DNA of 64,000 nt, taken from the NCBI RefSeq assembly GCF_001522545.3, contig NC_031774.1:52897300-52961299 (forward strand), read 5' to 3'. The notes under the pieces were generated by a model. That model saw nothing but the letters and a program-made list of their open reading frames with translations. It did not search any database and was not told where the DNA came from. Shown one piece after another: positions 1 to 14,100 of the stretch. Position numbers and translations under genes: made by a program. Positions within the stretch are counted from its first letter, which is position 1, and each line of letters opens with the position of its first letter. Origin of the DNA: Parus major (lineage: Eukaryota > Chordata > Aves > Passeriformes > Paridae).

Positions 1-3000
1 TAGACTAAACTAAAACATTGAGTTGCTTGGATCGACTTTGCTTCCACAGTGAATGGAGACAACTCTGTTTAGAAGTGCAGAGAAACCTCCTGTTGTCCAG
101 GATTCAGATGGAAGGCAGCATTCACAAGGACAGGCAGAGACATTAGTTTTTAATTTACACTGAAGTCCAGTGTTTATGGGACTTCCAGTGGCCCAAATCT
201 CACACAATGCCCTAATTCTTCATGCTGAAATGTGTAGAAATAGCAGCTTTCTGTATGATGATGATGATTAGTGATTTCCCCCTTAATTTCAATATTTCAT
301 ACAGATTGTTATGGTCTGAGGGTTTGGAAGAAGGAAAGAAAATGGTGCCAGGATCCCTTGGCATGATATTTCTGTACCAGGCATCCAAACCCCAAAAAAT
401 ATTGGATGCAGATGGAGCCCTAATACGGTATCTTGATTCCCTTAGAGTTGGAAACAGGTGGCATCCATTAAAAATCTGCAATTGGTTATAATTCCCATCT
501 CAAAGCAGTCCCAGCTGCAGTTTGCCCACTGTGGGGAAGGCCCAAGCCATACTGTAAGCAGAGCAGTCATTAAAGAGGCCTGGTTGTGGTTTGTTGTTTT
601 TGTGTTTCTTTTTCCTATTTGTAGATCTGTTCCCTTTGCTAAATGCTTTTTAAAACAGTACAGATATTTTAAAAACATATATCTGAGAGGCCCTAGAAAA
701 CTGATCCTTTGAATCAGTGATTTCAGATTCTGCTTTTGGGGAGGGTGAGGAGAAGTATTTTTGTTTGTCTCAGCAAAATAACCTTACAAATTAAGAATAG
801 CTGAAAAACTGCCTCTGAAATGTCTTTCTCTTCTCAGAGATGAGGAGTATTCTCCTTGTACTCTTTTATTTTTTTTTTCTGGGGCTGCCAATCTTGGTTG
901 TCACCCCCTGGCTGGAGTCACACAGCCAGTCCTGAAGGAGAAGCAGGACAGATAAAATAACAGATTTGCTGAGCTCTCTTCCTTATGCAACGACAGCCTT
1001 GCTTTAGAGCATTTAAATCGGTAATTTCAATATTTCTTGTGATTAGCAAAGCTTTGGGGAAATATTTCCATTTCACATAAAGAAGGACATGCATCTGTAG
1101 CTTTAAAAGATGAGGCAAGCTCAAAATATTGTGGTGTGGTTTGCAAGTTAAAGACTGCAACTTTTCCCTGGTGTACTTGTGTTCACCAGATTAATCAAAT
1201 CTAAAATAAATTATAATTTCCCAAGCTATTGTGTTTAACAAAGCTTTGGAGACATCAGTTGTCTTATTAACATTTATATTCCATTTTTTCCATAGTATTT
1301 TCTCCAAGAAATTAAAGAAAGCTTATTAGTGTTTGGAATGGTGAAAAGAATATGTTTTTGTCTTAATTCTTAATGAATTCTGGGGTGTAACTGTAGGTCT
1401 GTATGTGTAATAAGATCACATATTTCTTTTTTTTTTTTTTTTTTAAATAGGGGCACAGGGGAGAGAGAAATTTTTATTTTATTCTGAAGAAATATTGTCA
1501 AATGTCCAAAGATTTTTGGTGCTGGAGGATACCTGGGTTATCCCTATTAACTTCATCTATGCAATGATATTCACTGACAAATTAATCATTCTAAGGCAAG
1601 ATCCATCTGATGTATAGACAAGTGCACTTGCCTGAAAAGTGGAATGACAAAAATTGTTTCCTTTTGCATCACTTAGTATGTACACCTCTCTACTTTTCTG
1701 CAGGACAGCCACTACAAAAGATAATTGATTATTGTGAATCATCACAGTGTCAAATACTATGTAAAAGGGGAATGATTGAATTTGAGACAACACCCATTCT
1801 TTCCTTAGCTCCTTCAGTCCACAGATGTTATTTATTTATTGTTTTAAATAATTTCGGGGTTTTTTCACTTAGTTGGCCTTTTTCATTCTGCAAGCTGAGT
1901 TTTCTCTTTTCTGCAGCTTCCATGATACAAAGAGGAGTCTGTGGACATGCAAACACAGCAATTATTATGTTTTTCTTGGGTTTAAACAATGCTTTAAGAA
2001 GCTATTGAGTAAATAGACTCTTGCCCATTTATCATAGGACTATTCTGACTATTCAGTAATATAAACCTGTAATGCCTGTAAGACTTCACAAAAGAACTCT
2101 TTCTCCTAGAATTACAGCCTGCAATAAACCTGTGTTGAATCCCTAAGTGCATCCTAACTACACAGAGCATTATCAGGCATAGGCCTCAGTGGGAACTTTA
2201 TGTGCCTGAGAATTGTAGAAAGTAGCTGTTGTTACCATAAATTCTTTCATGCAGGGATCATTCTGTCTCTCCTTGGTGATGCTCCAGGAGAAAATAATTA
2301 TATTAACTAAATATAATGCATATCACATATCATGCAGCTGTAATTGTTTCCAGTGGAGTTGCTGTAACCCATAGGTTTTAACATAATACTCTAGATTTCA
2401 TGGTAAATGAACAAATAAATCATATTACCCCCAAAAAATTTCTCTCTGACCCTATCTCTGATGCATGATTCTGCATGATGCATGTATGAATTGAGGAGAC
2501 ATATAAGGAAGAGTCTAAAGCACTCTTGCTTTAAACTGGGTTGTGCTACTTTAAATTGTTCTCTTTGCATTGGAGATTAACATGATAAATATCCCTTCCC
2601 TGAGCAGAACTTGTACATGGATCACATGGTGTGATCAAAACTCAGCCACTGTAATTTTCATTCAGTGGGGTTGGTTTTTTAATGTAAACAAAGCAGAATA
2701 TTTGTATTCAGTGTGTGCAATACTCCCATCTGATTGTGGCTCTGCAAATTTGTACTTTTTGCTGCCATTCCCAGAAGATATGTTGGGATGAGCTGCAGCT
2801 ATTTGTGTGTGGCACAGAAATGTAACCACATTGTGTCACTTTGCAAGATGCTACAGAATTCTGAGCCTTTTGGAATCACATTCACATCCACATCCACCCA
2901 GATCTCAGTATTACCCCACGATGGTCTGGCACGGGCATGGCTTCTTATGGTAGGCTGGATCCTGTCCTGTTCACTCTGCCATCTCCCCTGACAGTGCCAC

Positions 3001-6000
3001 AAACCAGCAGTTCTGTCTTGCTTTGCTTAATGCTATGTTCAGGGGCATCTCCTCTTTTGCAATCCCCTGCTGCTAAATTGGGAAGTAACTGATATCCCAA
3101 GGTATCCAGACTTCAAACTTTTTCTGGATGTTTTCTGAAACTTAGCAATAACAACACCATAGTTTATCAAACAGCCTAGTGCTATCCTTAGTCTTAAAAT
3201 AATATGAAGTGTTTTTGAGAGAAATCTTAACCCTGGAGCTTTCAGAAGTTTGTGCTCACTTGATAGAAAATGGGTGGTCACAAAATGAAGACCTTCCCCA
3301 TTTAGCTGGCAGTCATTTCTTTGTCAGATGTGGTTGAGAAAACCCTTAAGAAAAACAAGGAAAACCTCTAATATGTGGGAGAAAAGTAGGAAGAAGTATA
3401 AATGTTAGCATTTCATATCAAAGTCTTTCCAAGTCCTTTTCTGCAGAAAGTCCAAATCTCCATTTCAATGGACCCATTTTGAAAGTATTTTCTACATGGG
3501 CATGCATGGCTCAGTTCTCTTTGTGACAACAGTAAGAAAGACATAGTCTTATTATGGAGTTTTATGATTGATACAGACTAAATTAGACATTCAGAGAGAG
3601 ATCATATGGCAAAAGCATAAATCACTGAATATCCTAATACTTTGCAGGAATTACGTCTGCCGTATTTGTATGTTAAAATACAGTTTACTGAATGTCTAGG
3701 GATGGTTCCAGGTTTCAGTCAGTCAAAAATATCTGTATGGGAATACTGAGATATTCTTGCAGCTGAGTGGCTGTGAAGTCAGCCTGTTCCTTGAGCAGCT
3801 TGTAAAGTGTTTGGCTTGGCATTACCTCACCTAATGTGCAACCGGCATTAAGACTTCCCCTGAAGCAATACATTTAATTGCATGCTCTACTAGAAGGAAA
3901 AGAAGTCTAATTAGTCCCAGATTTATTCTATCAATAAAGACAAATGATTTTATTTTTTTTTTCCTGATCTCAATACAAAGTAGTTAAGAGAGATTTCTAG
4001 GCAAATCAGGATCTTTGTTGAAAGAGAATACAACTTGTGTTGGTTACAGAAATTTTAACCGTTTTTACCAAACAGGGGCTTTTAATAAGGGTAATCTGGA
4101 TTTCACAATAAAATCTTAATTAAATATTTTGCATGTTACAGTCTAATATGATTTAGTAGGCTGTTTCTATTATTGCCTTATGTTATTTATTATAATGTAC
4201 TGTCAGGAGGAGCACTAAATTCATCTGTAGCACTGTTCATTACTATTTTAGCAAACAATGACAAGATTCTTTAAACTGTGCTATTGTGTTAATTGAGAGG
4301 GTGGAGTTTTATTCTCATGGTTCAATCTTCTAAAGAAAAAAAAACAAGCAACAAACAAAAACCAAGAAACAAAAACCAGTAACAAAGCTGGCCCCCTTTT
4401 CCTTCCCTTCCCTTTAAAGCCCTATAGCAGCATAAATGAAACATCACCAAACAATTGCATCCCCCCACTCCCCAGGGAGCTAACATATTTTATCAGCGTT
4501 TGCAATGAAAAGAACAAATATCAGAATCTCAGTAATACCGTGGCTTCAATTCTCCTCCCCCTGCATTAATATTGTTTTTTTTAAACTCGTTTTAGAGAGC
4601 TGTAGGTTGCAATTCCCAGCTCTGTGCAGGAGAAGCCCTAATAGCTGGTCAGAATTCACATGCACACCCACCCCACGTACACGTACACACGTCCTTTTTT
4701 TCTTTCATGGTACAGCACAAGATATTATCTTGGTAATTCTCTATTCACCGTGTTACACCTCTTCCCGCTAATCCAATGCAGAACCAGATTACCAACCAAG
4801 CCTTTTGAAGCCTTGATGTTATTTTGCTTGATAAATTGGGCACAAGACTAAAATTGAAAAGAAATCCTGTTTTTATTATTGGAGACAAATCTAGCAAGCA
4901 GGAAGCATATGTTGTGCTTTGGACCACATGCTGGGGAGAGGGAGCTAGAGGGCTCTCACACCAATCAGTTTCTGCAAACAATACCCGGTGTCCACCTGGG
5001 ACAGAGCCTGTGCCATTAGCCTTGACTGGAGCAGCCCTCTAATGCCACCAGGCAGCCCCAAGGAGCAGAGACACACACCTGACAAAATGTCACCAGGAAA
5101 ACAGAAAAAATAAATAAATAAAAAGAAGTCAATATGTTGGATATTGATCTGCATTATTTTATTTTTTTTTCCTTACAGTTTGATACAGGAATATGCTGAT
5201 CAAATGGGGAGGGGGGAAGGGCACATTTCAGGAGGCAGCAAAGGGCTCCTGTGAAAGCTCTAATGGCAGTGGGCTAGAGCTAGTGCAAGGAACACAATAA
5301 GCACATGGACTGGCAAGTGCTGTGTTTTTCAAAGGGCAGTGTTGAGTATTGATCTGTATTAGAAATGATAATGAGGTTATTTTGTGCCTCAGTGAAATAC
5401 CTTAACTGTTTCAGTGCTTCAAATGCATTAAAGTGTTGGAGGCTATGAATTTTTAATGCCTCCAAGTCCAGTTCCTAAATTTTTTCTGTCTTTCCAATAG
5501 CTATTTCAGTTTTATATTCCAGGGCTATTGCAGCTACTTCTTGAGACAGTTTCAGCTTCCCATTTCAATGTAGCCCCTTGTGAAATTGTTAAATCCACTG
5601 CACAGAAAGAAGCTTTTCTTTGTTAACATCTTGCAGAGTCTATAATGTTTAAAATATTTTCCAGTAAACTGAAAAAATGAGCATTTCAAATTTTTGGAAC
5701 AGAGGTGAAGATCTTAGTGCTTATTGGAAATGCAGCACATGCATGATAATTTATTCTGGAATTACCTTGGCTGGCTTTGTTTTGATCAATAAAAAACATT
5801 TCCTAATTCTGCATGACCCTTCTACTGATCTGTGTATGTGCAATGGCTGCATGGTTAGTGAAGTGATGTGAATAAATTATTAATGTGAAGGCCAAGTTAT
5901 TATTTAGTACAGAAACCAAATATTTGTAATTGGACTACCAACTACCCAGCAGCAGCAACGTATAACATGACATGTAAAAGAAATCTTTACTGTTACAACA

Positions 6001-7739
6001 TTTTGCTGAAAGTTTAAAAATGGAATCTTAGCACACCATTCACATAATTTCTAATTTTTGGTGAATAACTTTAGTTTTTCAATCTTATTTCTGACAATTG
6101 GTTGGAAAACAAGATATAAGATAGGAAAGTCAATTAAATTGGATTTCACCTTTGGTGCTGTACATGAAAAGATTTTGTAAAGAGGACAACTTTTTTTATC
6201 GTTTTAAGTGTCATAAACTTATTTGCACAGCTGAAAATATAATTCCTGGCTAGCATTCCAGAATTCAAACTATCATCATTCTTTTTTCTCTCTAGATGGT
6301 CAAATAGTAATATAAGAAATCAACAGAAAACTAGGAGTAGTAATTTCTAGCACTCTGAGCTAAAGCCATCTCACTTTCATTTAAAATTAATAACTGTCAG
6401 AAATAGCGTAATCTGATTCAAAAATATGCACTGAAGCCAAGACAGGCATGAATAGGAATATATTGCCCTCCCTATTATTCTGAACCATGCAGTTAAATTT
6501 TGAAAACATTCTTTCCTTGATTAAATTAGATTAGAATTATCCTTGCTTTTATAGCATGACAGAGAAAATATTTCAAAACCATGAATTTTTCCCAGTTTTC
6601 AGATGCATTAGACCAATAGTGAAGCAACGATGATTTACACTGTAACATTGACCCAGACTTGTGAGTTTAAGTGGGCTGTATTTTCTCTAGGAAGAGTTGT
6701 TTCTAAATAACAAGGACATTATAAATGATATCCCAAGGGTAAGATATTCAAAATGGGTGGTGGGAACTGATGTTTTTATCTCTGATGTAAACAGGAATTA
6801 GGCACCAGTAAGTGCTTCTGGGAATGCTGGTGTTAAAATTCTTTTGTTTCCTTTTGCTGATGAAATCAGAAGGCTCTGACCTGCTTCTGGATTTTCTCTT
6901 GGTTACAGACCAATGCATTTCCCTACTTCTAATTTAGATTAGTTTTCAGACTGACTGTGGGCTGTGTTTTTTCTCTTGGTGCTCTCCCATCTGCAATTGT
7001 ACATGTAGGGGTTGATGTGCAGAAGCAACCACGCTTTTTTGGTGTTATTCTTGGCATGGCCAGTGACATCTGAGGTCATGCCTGGCTTGTCTTGCCCAGC
7101 TTCTTTTCTCTTTCTACACTAAAATTAGTGCACTTGAAAACTTATTTGTGGCAAGCAGCTGTTCTAGCATTTCAGTGTCTGTAGGGCAGAAGGTTGGAAT
7201 AGCAGGAGGAGGGAATAAGGGATGCTGGTGCCTTCAGACTAGCTTTAGGTATGTGAAAGAAAAGTAAAAAAAATCAATTACCTTGATATACCTGGTTACA
7301 AAAGCCCTGCAGAGCACTGCCTAGCCATTGTCAGTGGGATCAGGAAAGGAGAAACAAACAACTCTGCGATTTAGATAATCAACTCATGCACTGAAAAGCA
7401 AGCAAACAACAACCCCCTCTCCTGCCCCCCAGCCCAGATTGCTCTAAACCCTGATCACTGATCAAAGCTGGTTGTGTCCAGCTATTGCATCAGTGTGCTG
7501 ACGTGAAGTTCACGCTGTGGTTTGTAAAGTCCCAGCTCTGCTTTCCCAAGCAGCCATGACACCCCATTCATCACAGATATTTTGAAATCCAGATAAGCTG
7601 TTAGGTATTAGAGCAGGAGCATTCAGGAGCTCCTTTTACTGATTTACAGCCTGTCCCAGTATGACTGGCTATCTGCAGAGGTCTGGCAGGGGGAGCTGGT
7701 TTTTATGAACCATCATCACACTTTCTCATAGATTTCACA
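1..7739. other. Non-coding unique DNA, no gene seen
   Basis: AT-rich sequence with only short open frames (under 100 codons) on both strands and no recognisable protein. It contains an 18-base T run at 1427-1444, a short AAAT-type repeat near 5103-5125 and a G-rich patch near 5205-5220. Two blocks, 3820-3930 and 4120-4320, are dense in TAAT-type and other motif-like words and read like candidate conserved non-coding DNA, but this cannot be tested from one sequence. Intergenic or intronic DNA is the best description. Confidence 0.7.
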
Positions 7740-8110
7740 GGAGTCTTTGAGGAGGTATAAAAAGGCATCAGAAGGGGTCCCAGGTTATTCTTGTCCCAGG
7801 CATATGATATGATCCCACTGTCCTGCTCCTTTTATATTAATGACTATATTGAGCCATAGTAGTTTCTGTAATGCTTTGTGTGGTTTCCTGTTAACTTCTC
7901 TTTATTTTGAGAAAAAGCACATTGGTTATAACTCTTTGTTTCCTATTATTTAACTGGGATTTAATCCTTAACATGACATTGCTCTTTATCCTATAGTTAT
8001 TTGTTCCCTTTGATAATCTCCAGTGAGGCAGTCTGTCAAAAGCCCTTTGAAATTGCAAGTAATTTACACCCACCACATCCCCTTTACCCACTATTTTATG
8101 AACCTTTGCA
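7740..8110 (-). mobile_element. Decayed non-LTR retrotransposon (LINE) reverse-transcriptase fragment
   Basis: A minus-strand open frame at 7891-8091 (66 codons) matches the pattern of the LINE reverse-transcriptase palm. Residues 11-26 read YLQFQRAFDRLPHWRL, compared with the family pattern YLDFSKAFDKVPH..L. Residues 44-55 read KSQLNNRKQRVI, compared with the W..L..RKQRV pattern that follows it. Further along the minus strand, about 7810-7745, an interrupted stretch still recalls the next block (G.PQG then LGPLL...Y). Stops and frameshifts separate these parts and both element ends are missing, so the copy is dead. CR1 is the dominant LINE of birds and is the likeliest family, but the RAFDRLPH variant could also be another CR1/L2-like clade. 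The family assignment is inferred; the motif match is seen. Confidence 0.7.
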
Positions 8111-11100
8111 ACAGAGTCTAGAAGGCAGAAGGGCGCTATTAACTCTTACAAGGGCTCTGCTGGTGTCATTCCATCAGTTGATATTTATCCACATGCAGTA
8201 TTTCTCTGTTCCTAATTGCTCCCTCCCATCTGCTTCCCCACTGGTGAAGTGACCCCTCCAAATTGGCTGTCATATGCTTGCTGTAAAAGCCATTACTGGG
8301 CCACATTGAGTCCAGTTTTCAGTAAGGAGAACTTGGAAGAGATCTTGACTCAGGTACAGCAGAAGCTGTGAGTCTTGCCTTTCAAAAGTTTAAATGAGTG
8401 AAAATATTTTCTGATTCGTCGATCTGTGCTTGTCCAGGAGCAGGCACTGCCTCTGGGCTGTAGTACAGTAGGATTTGAGTGCTTTTAAATAATAGCTTTC
8501 TTTTCATTCCTGCTTTGTGTTCTTTTCTCAATATCCCATTGTCTGGCAAACTAGCAACCTCACACAGCAACCTGGCCTGTGGAGCTGATATGGAGATGGT
8601 TCACAGTTTGATGGGAAAAGGGGTCACACTGGGAACGGTGGGTAACTCCTGTCCAAGTCACACTTCACCCTTTCATTCACCTATGGATTGTGAATAAGCC
8701 ATATCCACATCTCACTCCCCTGTCCTTCCAGCTCTCTGGATTGGCTCTGGACTCTTGGACGAGCTCCCCACTCAGGTGGGTGCAGTGGTTCCCTGGTCTC
8801 CTGCTTTTGATAGTGCCTTTCCTGGGAAATTGGCACTATCTGCTTGAACTACCTCTTAGCTCAGCATTACCAACACACACTGCCCTCCCTGCAGTGTAAT
8901 TCCCCTGGGGCCCCAGCTCCTGCCCAAGCTCCTGTCACCCGTGGGTGGGCTCTGAGTGGTGCACAGTGACTCAGCTGTCACTCAGCTTTCCTGCAACCAG
9001 CTTTGAAGTGTTCATCGGGCTGAAACACGCGCTGAGACATCAGCCACTCTGCTGTAGGTCATCAGTCATGTGAAGCCTTCAAAGCGGGATATTCTGGTAC
9101 AGAGTAGCATTCTGAAGTGATGAGAGTGGAGAGGCTATTACTCTAAACGAGGATGGCTGTAGTGCTGATCACAGTGACTTGGAAAACAAGTCTCTTTCTG
9201 CACACCAGGCAAAAACATAGAAAACATTTCAGCTGGTGACAGCTCCTAGTCTGGGGTAAAACAGGTTTAACAAGGTTATCTCCATCATCTCTGTACCAGT
9301 TAACACCACATAAGCACTTGGACTTCAAAGTAACTTTTCTCATAATTCTTGAGTTGTGCATGTGCTGTATTTGCAAAGGGCTTTATGCTATAGATGTGTT
9401 GTTAATCTCTGAAAGGTTGGAAGATTTCAGGCAGGGATCCTACAGAATTTTCTATAAGCATTTACACTAATTATCTTAAATTCTAATTGTTTCACAAAAT
9501 CAAAGGGGAATTAAGATTTTAATTTCTTTCTCCCCTTTTGTTTTTCTTCATTATTTGACAAAGCCTAGAGACTAATCCCATCTTAAACATGAATATAAAA
9601 TAGACCTAACAGATGTTCTGTCTGCTACGGAACTTTATTTAAGCAGGCACGGTCTGCATGTAATATACATGTGAAGGTCAAACCTTGTCATATAAAAATA
9701 CAAGGCCTTGCCACTATTTAATTATTTTTATTATAATTTTTTTTCTAGTGAGTTTAGTGAATGATTAATAGTATTGGCTTAAAACAGGCACAGTTCTGGC
9801 AAGCACTGTGCAAACATCAACATTGCAAACATGCCTCCATCCTGACCTGCAGCACCTTTTCTGTTCCCATTTCCCATAATTCTGGAACAGATCCTGGCAG
9901 CGCCATGCCAGATAGACTCCTGCATTTCCAAAGTACACAGCAGCTGGAATGAAGTGGGAAAGGTCATTTGGACTGCACAGCCTGTGATGCTTTGCTTCTG
10001 CTACTGTCCAGTGGAAGCACTGGATTTTTGGGTACTGTCTTTCTTCAGCTGGACTGTGTTTTACAAGGACTCTGTGTGGTTTATGCAGACTCCTGGCTTT
10101 TGCTGCAGTATGAGCCTGAGTTAGGAGCTGACCAGCCCTGCTGATGATGTTGTCATGGAAGGGACTTCTTGTGCTGATGTTGGAGAGTTGGAATGGGATG
10201 TGGACCTCACCTCCACAGACACAGGGAAGGAGAACGTGCTTGGAGTTTTAATCAAAGAGTGTTTGCATTTCCTCTCTCAACACCTGTGCTGGGGCTGTGA
10301 GTGCTGTCTCCTGCAGTGGGGATTCAGGCAGGAGGTTGTTCCCAGCCCCCTGAGCAGCCTGGCTGCCCCAGGCCCTGCAGGATGTGCATCCTCAGTGCCC
10401 CTCTCCCTCCAGGCCAGCTTGGCTGAGAGCTGCAGCCCAGCTGCTGAACTGTAGCCAGATTTTGAGGGGACTCAAGCTGATTTATGTAAATGGATGGTGA
10501 CCATGCAATGCTCAGTGAACAGGCTTCATGTGATCAGGAAAATACATTGTTTTGAAGAGAGCTGGTCTTTTTTCAGTTTTTTTTTTTTTCTCCTTTCCTA
10601 TTTTTCTCTTTAATATCCTTTGGAAAAATGAGATAAAAACTGAAAAAAAAATTTCTCTTTTGAACAGCTATTTTTTTATGTGGATACTTCTTACAATGAT
10701 GAAAAAAATGGAGCAGAAAGAATGGAAAGGGAATGTCCAAACCGCTGTTTTACTACTTTCTGTAGGAAGTATTTGGAAAATGTGAAAATGTTATATTAAT
10801 GTCAACATTTTGCTGAAAGAGATTCTTATATTTTAACCAGCTGGACTTTTGTTTTGAACAGTTTACTCTCTGGCTTCAGTATTTTCAGGTATCAAGAATT
10901 CAAAAGGCATTTATGTCAAACTCCTTATAAATTGTGTTGAGTTTCAGCTAGCTCAGGTAACAGGTCTAAGTACACACTGGCCACAAACGTCAGATGCTTC
11001 CAAACCAAGATTTCAAACACTCCAGATTCAAGGTCGTTCTCGGGTCTTTTGGTCTTTAACTATGGAATTTAAATATCTTTAATAGGTCTTTAAAATCCTG

Positions 11101-14100
11101 GTTTAGAACCTTCAATTTGCATGCCCTCCTCTTTTTATGCTGAGTGCATCTCAGAGTGTTGTATAAGATTTTGAAGAATATCCTTTGGCTTCTAAAAGTT
11201 TTGGATTTGGTCTTTAGCTAAATGGTTCTCTTCTGTTTCTCTTAAATAACATTTTCATTAAAGTTTTACATTCTTCTATTTTCCTGTGCATCTATGTGTG
11301 TCCATTAATAACATAATAATGCATTTCTTCTTTTATTTTTTGCCTTTTCATTTGTGACAGAGTGGCTGCCAAGATACTGCTCTAAACCAATGTCAGCTTC
11401 TCTGTTGAGTTTTTTTCCAGTTTTGGCCAAATCTGTTTTGTAGTAGGAGACAGCCTTTCAGACTATGAGGGAATTTGCAACCCAATCATGTACTGTGTGT
11501 CTTTGAAAAGAAGAGAATACAAAGACAAAGACAGAATGTGATGGAATTTTATTTAATTCATTGGCATGAAGTGTAAATACATACTGCATACAGATACTAA
11601 ACTTTCCTGGCTCTGATATGAAATAATTACCCTAGGGACTTCTGTGTAAAATAATTCCTATATAACCATTCAAATAATGAATAATATGATTCAGGTGACC
11701 TCTTCTTAGTACTAAAGGTCATCCACCAAATGTAAATGTGAATGTTTACTTTTAAAGCCATTTTAGAAAAAGAGAAAAATATGCTTTTCCCCCGAAGTTA
11801 ATAGAAATAACTATTATTTTTGTGAAGAACAAAGCATACCACAGTAGATATGGTATCAATCATGTCTCTTTTTTGAGCCTGGCCTTTAATTTGTCTGACT
11901 GACTTCAGTCAGAGACTTTGTATTCTCCATGAAATAGGAATCTTTTCTATACTACTTCTTCTATAGTGCCATTAGGGGACTTACTTTCCACATTTGGATA
12001 TCTAAAATATGGTATAAAAATATTATATGTAGTATAATAATATAGTATCCTTTTTACTTCCCCCACTTTTTCATGCCATGATAATCACCTTTACAAATGG
12101 AGAATGGTAACTAAGGCTTGTGAATATGTGTTCCAGCACAACTTTTCCATGCAATCTCTAAAATCATCAAGGAGTATACTGTGAAATATTGTTCTGTCCT
12201 TTCCTGAAAGTGTCCCACAAAATTCAGAATGTACCATACTGTTTTGTGGCAGGAGATGTGTTATATACACTTAAAGTTTTTCTGGGATCTTCAGATGTGC
12301 TTTTCTCTTTGAAACATCTGGCATATAGAGAATCACTTCAACTCTCTGTGTGTTGCTGTCTCCACTGGTAAAAAGAGGGTAATAATATTTAATTATCTCT
12401 ACAGAACATGTGTATCAGTATACACTTATTTTTTTCAATGAACTTTGGAAGTATAAAATTGGATTTCCTTTTAAAAGCTGAGAAACTATTGTAAAAAAAC
12501 CCCAAAAACGAATGCTGGAGATATTTTTTCATGAGTCAGCAGCACTTAAACTCTTTCTGTGGGCCCCTGGCACAGAAGCAGAGGTTTATCAGTGACTTTG
12601 GCACTAAGAAGATGAGGGTGGAGTGGAACTCCCATGAAATAGCCACCTGCACCTCTCCCAAAATAGTGTGCTAGAAAATACTGTCATCCTTAACAGCAGC
12701 TCATTAAATGCCTTTTTCTTCCATTTGTGACTTGTCTCCATAGCAATGGTGTGGAATTCCCTACCTGCAGTGGAGCCAAGCAAGGTTTGCCTCTGATCCC
12801 CCCATGGGGTGACAAACTGCATCTCCAGACTGCTGCCCATCCACAGAGCTCTCCTGTTGTCAGCTGATTTTCTTTTCACTGTGGCAGGATGAGGTTGTTT
12901 CCCATCATTTAATTAACAACAGATGTGGTGGTAGAAAGTGAGAGTGTTGTACATTATGTTTTAAATCAAGGAGGAGTCTTAGACTACTGGCCCTACTGTA
13001 GTCCTGTGAATACAGGCAACTTTTTTTTCATTCTTTTTATTTGCTTTTTCCCCCCATCATTTCTGCTGAAGCTGCCATATATTATCCCATTTCTAGACCC
13101 TAAAATTTCTCTGTTCTCTTCATCTGTCTTTCCCAGCTACTCAAATTCTGTTTTAACGGAAATAGACTAAATTGATTGGAAAAGAGAAATTTTCAGAGGA
13201 TGAACATCCATGCTTCTGTAATTCAAATTAATTTTTAGGCCTCATTCAAATTCTACTCAATCTTTGTGTTATCTTTCAGTGACTCTGATGCTATAAGCCC
13301 ATAGTAATGCAATAAACTTGTAATGTTGATTAAAAAAGAACATAGGAAATTGCAGATACCTTCAACAGGCTGTTTCTGTGATTTGAATGAAGTCTAGAAG
13401 GAAAAAAATAGTCAGTGAGAATGGAAAATAGTTAAGAGATTGTGAGAGGTGGAAGTAAAAAAGGAAGGAATAGAGATAAACCTCAAGGCATTTTAAGGCT
13501 TCGCTTAAATTCTGTTCCATCAGGGTCAGGAAAGGGAGAGGCCTGAAGTAAAATTCTGGTACAGAAAGGTCAGAAAAAAGAAAAAACTGCAGGGAAAATG
13601 TAAATCTGAAGGGTGGAAATGTCTCTGTTTTATAAGAGGGAGGAAGAAAAACGTGCTAACTTGGCTTGGAATGATAAACGAGACACTTGTTAGGGCTTTA
13701 CAAACTGATTTGTCTTCCTGGAGGGAAAAAAGGACAAAGTGTTTGGTCAAATTTACCTGCCTGTGAAAAAACTCACTTCTACAAAACCTGCAATTTTCAG
13801 GGAGAAAAACCCTCCAAGAGCCAGCATGAAGCTCAGTTTCTGCCTGCAGTAATAACTTGTGAGGTGGAACAGAAAATGGATGATGGGGGTCCTCTAGTAA
13901 GTGAAAAAAAAAAAACAAAACAAGGGCAGATGAATTAATTTCCATAGATACAGGGAAAAAATCCAGGCCATGTAATTTTGAAGGCTGAAATGTCAGAAGC
14001 CCAGGAGCCTATGAAAAACAAAATCAAACAAACACAAATGGCAATACATAAGGGGCACATTACTGCCTGATGGCACATACGTTCAGCTCCGACAGGAAGC

